Shown one piece after another: positions 1 to 6,474 of a stretch of DNA of 14,603 nt. The first letter of the stretch is position 1; the number at the start of each line of letters is the position of its first letter. Below the pieces are notes generated by a model. That model was not told where the DNA came from. It was given only the letters and a program-made list of their open reading frames with translations, and made no database searches. A program made the position numbers and the translations under genes. Source of the stretch: CAYQTO01 sp964420455 (GTDB lineage Bacteria; Sumerlaeota; Sumerlaeia; SLMS01); contig CAYQTO010000091.1 of assembly GCA_964420455.1 (NCBI GenBank), forward strand, positions 1 through 14,603, read 5' to 3'.

Positions 1-207
1 GCGGCGTCGGGCATGGGGGGGGGCGGGCGGGAGGGCGCGCTCGGCGTGCTGGCGTTATGCCGATCGGTACCTTGGAGCCCGTTCGAGGGGCAGGAACCGG
101 GGCCTCGCAATCCTCTATCGCTTGGTTTCGTGGGATGCTCACGCCACGGGCCGATGAAAGCAAGAGATTGTTTGTCGGTTTGCGGAGTCGCCCGGATGGG
201 GGGTCGA
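1..207. other. No gene recognised at the left edge
   Basis: The 207 bases downstream of the MCE gene contain G-rich runs and a weak 5-bp inverted repeat (CGTGG/CCACG around 129-148), but no convincing terminator, tRNA or coding frame. A minus-strand ATG at 12-14 could open a gene leaving the window, but too little of it is visible. Confidence 0.4.
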
Positions 208-1314
208 CTAGATGAGGGCGCCGAACACGAGGCCGAGGAAACTCCGGAAAACCCCTTGTTCCTCGGCGCTTTCGAAGCTTTCGCCGACCTGGTTTACGGC
301 ACGTTGGGCGTCCTCGTAGAGGGTTGGGTCGTTGACGAGGCGGCCGAGGGTGCCGTCGCCTGCGTTGATCTTGGTGGAGACCTCGTTGAAGTTGTTGATG
401 GCTTCCTCGATGCGGGGTCCGGCGTCGGAGAGGGAGGCGACCAGGCCGCGGAATCCCTCGCGGTTTTCGCCGATGGCGGCCTCGACTTCCTGGGCGGCGC
501 GGCGCAGGTCCTCGAAGACGGTCTGGATGTCGTTGACGACCTCGTCGCCGTAGATGAGGGCGCCGAGGGTGCCTTCGCCGGAGCGGACCTGGTCGGTGAT
601 CTCGCGGGCGGTGTCCGCGACCTCGCGCAGGTCGTTGTAGAGGGTCTGGTCCTTGTACAGGGCGCCGATGGTCCCCTCTCCGGAGGCCATGGAGGCGGTG
701 ACTTCGTTGAGGCGCTCGGCGAGTTGATCGAGCTTGGGGCCGGCCTGGGCGAAGGCGCGGGAGGTCTCGCGGAGGTCTTGACGGTTTTCCTCGATGACCT
801 CGTTGATGCGGGCGAGGGTCTGCTGCTGGTTGGCATTGAGGTTGGTGATGAGGTCCTCGGTTTCGGTGCTGAGGTCGCTGATGGTGGTGAGGACCTCGTC
901 GATGCTGGGGGTCTCGGCGGTTTCGATTTCGTCTCCCATGCTGAGGAACCGGAGGTCGCCGGGGCCTTCGTCCATGGTGATATTGACGATGCTGCCGCCG
1001 AGGAGGCTGCTGATTTGGATCTTCGCGACGGAGTTGGTGGGGACCTGGTAGCGTTCGTCGATCTCGAGGATGACGCGGACGCGGTAGCGGTTGGCGTCCC
1101 AGTCCATGCTCTTGACGGTGCCGATGGGGACGCCGCGGAGGGTGACGCGGGTGCCGGGCTCGACGCCGGTGCCCTGGCGGAAGTTGGCAACGAGGTCGTA
1201 GCTGTCGCTGAAGAAGGTGTTGGTCACGGTCTGGAGGCTGAGACCGATGGCGAGCACGAGGGCGAGGGTGAAGAAGATGCCGACGCGAAGGATGATGGAG
1301 GGATTGGTGGTCAT
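208..1314 (-). CDS. MCE/MlaD-family substrate-binding protein
   Basis: This 368-residue protein has an N-terminal membrane anchor (about residues 8-28) with no lipobox. An MCE domain follows at about residues 38-115, with the typical pattern of a G-x-G/VEPGT turn, then V-x-L-R-G-V-P-I-G-T-V (58-67) and an LLGG-S-V/I-x-I strand (104-112). The rest is mostly helical and probably coiled coil. It contains three imperfect copies of a G-[ED]-G-T-[IL]-G-x-L motif at about residues 212-219, 247-253 and 319-325, each followed by an acidic D-x-x-[LV]-[YV]-x-D segment. In the MlaD family such proteins sit in the inner membrane, form hexamers and pass lipids to or from an MlaE/MlaF ABC transporter. The ATG start follows a weak purine-rich stretch. 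No permease or ATPase partner lies beside it, and 90 bp separates it from the protease gene upstream. The family call is firm; the substrate is unknown. Confidence 0.9.
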   Translation of the reverse strand: MTTNPSIILRVGIFFTLALVLAIGLSLQTVTNTFFSDSYDLVANFRQGTGVEPGTRVTLRGVPIGTVKSMDWDANRYRVRVILEIDERYQVPTNSVAKIQISSLLGGSIVNITMDEGPGDLRFLSMGDEIETAETPSIDEVLTTISDLSTETEDLITNLNANQQQTLARINEVIEENRQDLRETSRAFAQAGPKLDQLAERLNEVTASMASGEGTIGALYKDQTLYNDLREVADTAREITDQVRSGEGTLGALIYGDEVVNDIQTVFEDLRRAAQEVEAAIGENREGFRGLVASLSDAGPRIEEAINNFNEVSTKINAGDGTLGRLVNDPTLYEDAQRAVNQVGESFESAEEQGVFRSFLGLVFGALI

Positions 1315-1404
1315 GGCGGCTGCCCCTGTGGAATGCCGTTGGTTGGTGGGGGGAGTGGATAGGGGGCAGTCGGGGCCGGTGAGGTCAAGGGATTGGCGGA
1401 AGGA

Positions 1405-2304
1405 TCACCAATCGCGGAGCCAGACGAGGCGGCGGGGGTAGTCGATTTCGAATCGTCGGAACTGGTTGAGGATGCTGCCGGAGATGAGGACGGTGCGATC
1501 GGTGGAGAAGATGCCCTGGCCGTGCTCGTGGACGACGATGCGGACGCTGGGGAACTCGATACCGAGAAGGAGGACGGGGCCGTAGTCGTAGATGTCGAGG
1601 GTGCGGGAGCCGGCGAGGCTGATGACGGTGGCGGTTTCCGCGGGGGGCGTTTGGAGGCGGGGCCCGAGGAGGCGCCGGGCGAGGGGTTCGGCCATCTCGA
1701 GGTAGACGCGGCGCTCGTCGGCATAGCCGCTGCCGGTGTCGATCTTGCCCCATCGGGAGAAACCGTGATTGGGGAAGGCGATCTCGACCGCGGGGATACC
1801 GCCGAGGAGGTGCATGGGTTCGGAGCGGAGCCCGGGGGCGAGGGGGCCGGGCTGGCGGGAGAGGTCGATGCGGGCCTCCTCCATGTCGAAGGCGACGGTG
1901 TAGGGGAGGAGGAAGTCGGAGCCGATGAGGCCGGCATGCTTGCGGCCACCGGGGGCGCGGAAGGCGCGCAGGTCCTGGATAGACACCAGCCGGTCGTCGT
2001 GGCGGACGGCGCCAAGGCGCATGGTTTCCACCCATCCGCGTTCGAGTGTCACCATGCCGGTGGTGGCGGCGACTTCCTTGAGGCCCTCGCGGCGTATATA
2101 CAGTTGGTCCGCCGTGGCGGAGTCGATGATGCTGACGGAGGCGCCGGTATCGATGAGGTAGAGGCCCTTGCGCCCGTTGACCGACGCCTCGGTCCACGGT
2201 TCGCCGTAGTAGTAGGTCATGGGAAGGTCGCCCCGCCGCAGGCAGGCGGAGAGGAGCAGCACGACGGGGAGCAGCAGGGCCAGGCCGAGGCTCCGGAGGT
2301 TCAT
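1405..2304 (-). CDS. Retropepsin-like aspartic protease lipoprotein, two-lobed
   Basis: This 299-residue protein starts with a lipoprotein signal (lipobox L-S-A-C, Cys21), so it is probably lipid-anchored outside the inner membrane. It carries two aspartic-protease active-site-like motifs: IDTGAS at 51-56 (Asp52) and IDTGSG at 188-193 (Asp189). Each is followed by a family-typical C-terminal lobe element: GLIGSDFL (125-132) leading into FDMEEARIDL, and ISGSILNQF (274-282) leading into IDYPRRLVWL. This looks like two retropepsin-type lobes fused in one chain, so one molecule could form the active site that single-lobe members form as dimers. The ATG overlaps the stop of the upstream unknown gene by 4 bp (ATGA), which points to coupled translation. 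The second motif lacks the usual hydrophobic pattern in part, so activity is not certain. The substrate is unknown. Confidence 0.8.
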   Translation of the reverse strand: MNLRSLGLALLLPVVLLLSACLRRGDLPMTYYYGEPWTEASVNGRKGLYLIDTGASVSIIDSATADQLYIRREGLKEVAATTGMVTLERGWVETMRLGAVRHDDRLVSIQDLRAFRAPGGRKHAGLIGSDFLLPYTVAFDMEEARIDLSRQPGPLAPGLRSEPMHLLGGIPAVEIAFPNHGFSRWGKIDTGSGYADERRVYLEMAEPLARRLLGPRLQTPPAETATVISLAGSRTLDIYDYGPVLLLGIEFPSVRIVVHEHGQGIFSTDRTVLISGSILNQFRRFEIDYPRRLVWLRDW

Positions 2305-3131
2305 CGGGGAGGGCCTTCCGACCGGGGGGGTGAGGAAAGAGGACGGGGGGTGAGGCCATTAAGGTCAAGGATGACCCGGGGGGACTGGGGTTGGGTGGTG
2401 GGCGCGCAGAGGAGGCGGCCTCCGGAGACGAGACAAAGTTCCCCGGCGGCGTTCCATCCGGCCCAGATGACGCCCTCGAGGGGGAGGGGGCTGGTGGCTC
2501 CAGGCGGTGTGAAGCTGTAGCGGACGCCTTCGCCAGCGAGGAAGGTGGTGGCGTCGGCGGCGGCCCCGGGATCGAGATGGAGGTCGATGCGGGCGCGGGT
2601 GCGGCGATGGATTCTGTGCCAGGCGTGGCCGTCGTCGGCAGCGCGGGCAGCCTTCCACCCGTCGCGCTCGAGGCGCTCGGCCACAGTGCCATGGAGGTCA
2701 CCGGGGTCTTCCAGGTGGCCGAACTCCCATGGGTGCGGTTCGCGGACCTCGGGCTCCTCGGCGATGACATGGTTCAGCCAGAGGATGGGGGAGCGGGCAT
2801 CAAAGAATCCGCCACCGAGGGCGACGGTTTCCTGGGGCCAGAAGACGAGTGCCTGGACGTTGGGGGGTTGGCACAAGGCGGTCCAGGCGTAGGGGGGGCG
2901 GGTGCCGCGATAGGCCAGCAGCACCATCCAGTCGCCCTTGGGGGCAAGGTCGCAGCGACCGGGATAGACGAGTCCGTGGAACCAGGAGCCGGGCGTGACC
3001 AGGCCGGTGTCGCGGTCCCACAGGAGGAAATGCCACCATTTTGAGGGGCCGCGGCGAATCACGAGGACCTGCGGCGAGGCGGTCGCGGGAAGGACGTACA
3101 GCGTCGTCCGCGCTGACCGCCGATCGGTCAT
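2301..3131 (-). CDS. Conserved-looking protein of unknown function
   Basis: This is a 276-residue protein without signal peptide, membrane span or lipobox, so it is probably cytoplasmic. I chose the ATG at 3131 because it overlaps the stop codon of the glutaminase gene as ATGA; the reading frame is open further upstream, but that part only shadows the glutaminase. The N-terminal half is rich in Trp and aromatic residues and holds short segments such as RRGPSKWWHFLLWD (27-40), TPGSWFHGLVYPGRCDLAP (46-64) and RPPYAWTALCQPP (78-90), then an ALGGGFF (104-110) turn. From memory these resemble an uncharacterised family found in several bacterial phyla, but I cannot name a domain for it. The C-terminal part is rich in Arg, Ala and Pro and looks less constrained. 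The stop in turn overlaps the start of the protease gene, so it is the middle gene of a tightly coupled trio. Confidence 0.75.
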   Translation of the reverse strand: MTDRRSARTTLYVLPATASPQVLVIRRGPSKWWHFLLWDRDTGLVTPGSWFHGLVYPGRCDLAPKGDWMVLLAYRGTRPPYAWTALCQPPNVQALVFWPQETVALGGGFFDARSPILWLNHVIAEEPEVREPHPWEFGHLEDPGDLHGTVAERLERDGWKAARAADDGHAWHRIHRRTRARIDLHLDPGAAADATTFLAGEGVRYSFTPPGATSPLPLEGVIWAGWNAAGELCLVSGGRLLCAPTTQPQSPRVILDLNGLTPRPLSSPPRSEGPPR

Positions 3132-3700
3132 GGGACGGGGATGGCCAGGAAGTTCGCGAGGAGTTTCTTGCCCTCGCCGGTGAGGATGGATTCGGGGTGA
3201 AACTGGACGCCGTGGAGGGGAGCCTCGCGGTGCTCCAGTCCCATGACGAGCCCGTCGTCGCTCCGGGCGGTAACCCGCAACTCCTCGGGGATCGACTTTT
3301 CGTCGACGATCAGCGAGTGGTAGCGGGTGGCCGTGAAGGGATCCGGGAGCCCGCGGAAGACGCCGGATCCATCGTGGGTGATGGACGAGGTCTTGCCGTG
3401 CATGAGTCGGGGGGCGCGGACGACGGCGGCCCGGAAAACCTGGCCGATGCACTGGTGGCCGAGGCAGACGCCAAGGATTGGGATGTGGCGGTGGAAGGCC
3501 TCGATGACGGCGCAGGACTGGCCGGCCTCCGTGGGGGTGCAGGGGCCCGGGCTGATGACGATGCGCCCGGGGGCGAGGTCGCGGACGCGCTCGGGCGTGG
3601 CCTCGTCGTTGCGCAGGACGACCGGTTCCGCCCCCAACTCGCCCAGATACTGGACGAGGTTGTAGGTGAAGGAGTCGTAGTTGTCGATGACGAGGAGCAC
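3128..3700 (-). CDS. Class-I glutamine amidotransferase, PabA/TrpG type
   Basis: This is the glutaminase subunit (190 residues, normal family length) of aminodeoxychorismate synthase or anthranilate synthase. It releases ammonia from glutamine for a chorismate-using partner in p-aminobenzoate/folate or tryptophan synthesis. The N-terminus has the hallmark IDNYDSFTYNL (5-15), then the oxyanion loop SPGPCTP (50-56). The nucleophile elbow GVCLGHQ has Cys79 as catalytic residue, and His168-Glu170 of the HPES motif complete the triad. All three catalytic residues are present. Translation starts at a GTG with AGGGA about 7 bases upstream. The gene begins 25 bp after nusA and its stop overlaps the next start. 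No partner subunit (PabB/TrpE) or other trp gene is in the window, so PabA and TrpG cannot be separated, and one glutaminase often serves both. FolE2 on the other side of nusA mildly favours the folate role. Confidence 0.93.
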   Translation of the reverse strand: MLLVIDNYDSFTYNLVQYLGELGAEPVVLRNDEATPERVRDLAPGRIVISPGPCTPTEAGQSCAVIEAFHRHIPILGVCLGHQCIGQVFRAAVVRAPRLMHGKTSSITHDGSGVFRGLPDPFTATRYHSLIVDEKSIPEELRVTARSDDGLVMGLEHREAPLHGVQFHPESILTGEGKKLLANFLAIPVP

Positions 3701-3725
3701 GGGCGTTTCCCTGAAGGGGTGGGGA

Positions 3726-5333
3726 TCAGGCGTCGGTGGGTTTCTCGGATTCCTCGGTGGTTTCGGGGGCGTGGTGCTCCTCCCCGGCCGGTTCTTCCAC
3801 GGCGTTGGGAGCGGGGAGGTCGACGGTTTCGGCCTCGGGGGCGGGCGGCTGGTCGTCGGTCTCGGTGGGGACGTCGACGGGTGGGGGGGAGGCCATCTCG
3901 GCGGTGAGGGTGCCGCCGCCCGGGTCGTCCGGTGCGACGGAGACGGTGCGACCGGCTAGCCTGTTGGCCAAGTCTTCGGCCTTGAGCAGGAGGTTGCGGT
4001 CTTCCTCGGACAGTTCGATGGGGGCGTCGTCGCTGGAGGTCATTTCGCGGAGCCCTTCGAGGTATTCCTGGGCGCCGGCAACGACTTCCTCGGCGAGCTC
4101 GAGACTGTCGCTGGTGAAGACGAGGAGATCCTTCGGGGCGCTCTCGGCGATCTTTTCGACCGAGTTGAACTCGCTGGATTTCGCGATGGCGGCGCGGATA
4201 AACTCGGGGAGGTTGTCGAGCTGGGACAGGAAGTCCTCGAGGTACTGGATGTTGATCTGGCGGAGGCGCTCGAGGGTTTCCGCTTCCTCCTGCTCGCTGA
4301 TGTCGATCTTCCAGCCGGTGAGCTTGGCGGCGAGCTTGGCGTTCTGGCCGCGCTTGCCGATGGCCTTGCTGAGGGACTCGCGCTCGACGATGACCTCGGC
4401 GCGCTTCTCAACCTGGTGGAGGCGGATCTGGATGATCTGGGCGGGGTTGAGGGCCGAGGTGATGAAGTTCTCGGGGATCGGGGAGTAGGGGACGATGTCG
4501 ATTTTCTCGTTGTCGAGTTCGCGGACGATCATCTGCACGCGGGAGCCCTTCATGCCGACGCAGGCCCCGACGGGATCGACGTTGGAGTCGAGGGACTGGA
4601 CGGCGATCTTGGTGCGGACGCCGGGCTCGCGGGCGATTTCGACGATGCGCACGGTGCCGTCGCTGATCTCCGGCACTTCCGTGGCAAAGAGCTGCTTCAC
4701 CAGGTCGACGCGGGTACGGGAAAGGATGACCTGCGCCCCCTTGGGAGGGCGGCGCACCTCGACGATCAGGCACCGGATGCGGTCGTTGGCGCGATAACGG
4801 ATGCCCATGGGAATTTCGCTGGCGGGGAGGAGGGCCTCGATGCGTCCGATGGAGACGATGGCGTCGCGCCGGTCGTAGCGCTGGACCACGCCGGTGACGA
4901 CGCTCCCGACCTTGTCCTTGTAATCCTCATAGATGCGGTCGCGCTCGGCATCGCGGAGCCGCTGGAGGATGCCCTGGCGGACCGACTGGGCGGCGATGCG
5001 GCCGAATTCCTCCGGGTCGATCTCGACCTCCACCTCCTGCCCGAGCATGTGGTTGGGGTTCTGCTTCTTGGCGGAGATGATGTCGATCTCGTGCTTTTCA
5101 TCGTCGACATTGATGACGACTTTCTTGCGGACGAAGATCTTCATCTCGCCGGTGTCGATATTGAGCTCGGGGCGGGCCTCGTTGAAGGCCTTGGCGCGGC
5201 GCTGGGCGGCGGAAAGAATGGCGGCCTCGACGGCATGCTTCACGACCTCGGGCTCGAGGTCCTTCTCCTTGGAAAGCTGTCGGACGAGGGCTTTGACGCT
5301 AACCGGCTCGATGAGGTGCTTTTTCTTCGCCAT
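3726..5333 (-). CDS. nusA: Transcription termination/antitermination factor NusA
   Basis: NusA binds RNA polymerase and nascent RNA and controls pausing, intrinsic termination and antitermination. The 535-residue protein has the standard order: polymerase-binding N-terminal domain (about 1-135), S1 domain (about 142-208, with VGSVVTGVVQR), and two KH domains with G-x-x-G loops at GMKGSR (260-265) and GKRGQN (326-331). After KH2 there is a helical region (about 350-430) resembling the extra C-terminal repeat domains of some NusA proteins. The last 70 residues form an acidic, proline-rich and probably disordered tail. I chose the ATG at 5333 because it begins the family-typical MAKKK N-terminus. 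An upstream AAGGA lies 15 bases away, so the ribosome binding site is weak or unusual. It is the first gene of a five-gene run, and rimP, infB, rbfA and truB are absent from its usual surroundings. Confidence 0.97.
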   Translation of the reverse strand: MAKKKHLIEPVSVKALVRQLSKEKDLEPEVVKHAVEAAILSAAQRRAKAFNEARPELNIDTGEMKIFVRKKVVINVDDEKHEIDIISAKKQNPNHMLGQEVEVEIDPEEFGRIAAQSVRQGILQRLRDAERDRIYEDYKDKVGSVVTGVVQRYDRRDAIVSIGRIEALLPASEIPMGIRYRANDRIRCLIVEVRRPPKGAQVILSRTRVDLVKQLFATEVPEISDGTVRIVEIAREPGVRTKIAVQSLDSNVDPVGACVGMKGSRVQMIVRELDNEKIDIVPYSPIPENFITSALNPAQIIQIRLHQVEKRAEVIVERESLSKAIGKRGQNAKLAAKLTGWKIDISEQEEAETLERLRQINIQYLEDFLSQLDNLPEFIRAAIAKSSEFNSVEKIAESAPKDLLVFTSDSLELAEEVVAGAQEYLEGLREMTSSDDAPIELSEEDRNLLLKAEDLANRLAGRTVSVAPDDPGGGTLTAEMASPPPVDVPTETDDQPPAPEAETVDLPAPNAVEEPAGEEHHAPETTEESEKPTDA

Positions 5334-5380
5334 GGTGCGTTGGGGGGATCCTTGGGATCGTTGATGTGGAGACCCGGGAG

Positions 5381-5413
5381 AAACGGAAAGCGGCCGCCCC
5401 GGGGGGCGGCCGC
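5381..5413 (-). promoter_or_regulatory. Strong hairpin with T-rich run in the nusA leader
   Basis: Positions 5390-5400 (GCGGCCGCCCC) and 5403-5413 are perfect 11-bp inverted copies separated by only GG, giving an extremely stable GC stem. Read on the minus strand, towards nusA, the stem is followed by TTTCCGTTT (5389-5381), the layout of an intrinsic terminator with an imperfect U tract. No gene ends just upstream on that strand (folE2 points away), so the structure lies in the 5' leader of nusA, about 47 bases before the ATG. It could be an attenuator controlled by NusA itself. A smaller hairpin, GATCC-TTG-GGATC (5347-5359), lies between it and the start codon. Read on the plus strand the stem has no following T tract. 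Function is inferred. Confidence 0.5.
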
Positions 5414-5580
5414 GCGGAACCTCTCGGCGCTGAAGACATCTCATGTGCACGGCGGGGGGAGCTTGGCAAGCCCTATTGTGCTTGAACACGGCGCAGGAAA
5501 AGCCATCGTTGGGCCGGGCCCGGAACACGCTCGTGCGGGGGTTAACGACATTTCCCGGCCCCATTGAAGCGAGGAGTGCC

Positions 5581-6408
5581 ATGTCCCAAACCCTTCCGGA
5601 CGTACAAAAATCGCAGGACGACCGCGGGATCGACATCGACGAGGTTGGTGTCTCGAACATCCGATTCCCGATCAGCTTTCCCCGGCGCGAGGGGGGAAAC
5701 TACCACACGGTAGCGCGCATCTCCATGCGGGTGAACCTGCCGCATACGGAGAAGGGCACCCACATGTCGCGGTTCCTGATCGCCCTTCATGAAAAGGAGG
5801 CGAGCCTGCGGCCGGGCAACGTCCACGAGGTTCTGGAGCACTTGCTCGACTACCTCGACGCGGACACCGCCTATCTGGACATGGCGTTCCCGATCTTCCT
5901 CCAGCGCCACGCACCGGTAACGGGCATTCCCGGCCTGATCGACTATGATTGCGCGTTCAAGGGGGTCCTGACCCGCGGGGGCGAGTACGAGGTGCAGACC
6001 GGGGTGGAGGTCGTGGCCGCGAGCCTTTGTCCATGCAGCAAGAACATCAGTGCATACGGAGCCCACAACCAGCGGTCGCGGATCAACCTGCGCATCCGGG
6101 AGGCGGGCCGGGTCATCTGGTACGAGGACCTGGTGGAGGTTGCCGAGCGCAACGCCAGTTGCCAGATGTACCCCATCCTCAAACGACCCGACGAGAAGTA
6201 TGTCACCGAGCATGCCTACGACCATCCGAAGTTCGTGGAAGACATTGTGCGGGACGTGAGCCTGCACCTGCGGGCGATGCTCGAGGAGGGCTCGATCCGC
6301 TGGTTCTATGTCTCGAGCACGAACTACGAGAGCATCCACACGCACGATGCGTATGCGCACATCGAGCAAGGGGATCCCGGGCGGCTCCTGAGCCGCTTCG
6401 CCCATTGA
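5581..6408 (+). CDS. folE2: GTP cyclohydrolase FolE2 (type IB)
   Basis: FolE2 converts GTP to 7,8-dihydroneopterin triphosphate, the first step towards tetrahydrofolate and also the entry to queuosine. The 275-residue protein carries the family signatures: IDEVGVSNIRFP (19-30), HTVARISM (42-49), a KGTHMSRF motif (58-65), and SLCPCSKNIS (148-157) with the metal-binding/catalytic cysteine region. AHNQR (161-165), NASCQ (191-195) and the long block from KRPDEKYVTE (201-210) to FVEDIVRDV follow, then SIHTHDAYAH (251-260). FolE2 is unrelated in sequence to classical FolE and can use metals other than zinc, so in many bacteria it replaces or backs up FolE. The ATG has GAGGAG four bases upstream; the frame is open further upstream without a good start signal. 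It is divergent from nusA across about 247 bp. I saw no convincing Zur-type operator there. Confidence 0.96.
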   Translation: MSQTLPDVQKSQDDRGIDIDEVGVSNIRFPISFPRREGGNYHTVARISMRVNLPHTEKGTHMSRFLIALHEKEASLRPGNVHEVLEHLLDYLDADTAYLDMAFPIFLQRHAPVTGIPGLIDYDCAFKGVLTRGGEYEVQTGVEVVAASLCPCSKNISAYGAHNQRSRINLRIREAGRVIWYEDLVEVAERNASCQMYPILKRPDEKYVTEHAYDHPKFVEDIVRDVSLHLRAMLEEGSIRWFYVSSTNYESIHTHDAYAHIEQGDPGRLLSRFAH

Positions 6409-6474
6409 ATTTAGGCTTTAGCTTGATCCGTTCGCGCCGGTGATCGAACCGTCATCGGTTTGGAGGTGGTTCCC

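Noticed and set aside
60..125. Possible tRNA-like T-arm around GTTCGAGGGG
   Set aside because: No acceptor stem or anticodon arm of the right spacing could be built on either strand.
13..1362. Long plus-strand open frame of 449 codons
   Set aside because: It lies opposite the MCE gene and its Gly/Ala/Asp/Val-rich product has no recognisable motif; it is a shadow caused by high GC at codon third positions.
1385..2770. Long minus-strand open frame of 461 codons
   Set aside because: Its product is rich in Pro, Arg and Ser and it overlaps the protease and unknown genes in another frame; shadow.
5414..5580. Promoters or a zinc-responsive operator between nusA and folE2
   Set aside because: No -35/-10 pair with sensible spacing and no palindromic AT-rich operator was found; only weak partial matches.
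6440..6464. Small inverted repeat after folE2 (CCGGTGA/TCATCGG) as a terminator
   Set aside because: The stem is short with a G-T mismatch and only TTT follows; it also overlaps the ribosome binding region of the next gene.
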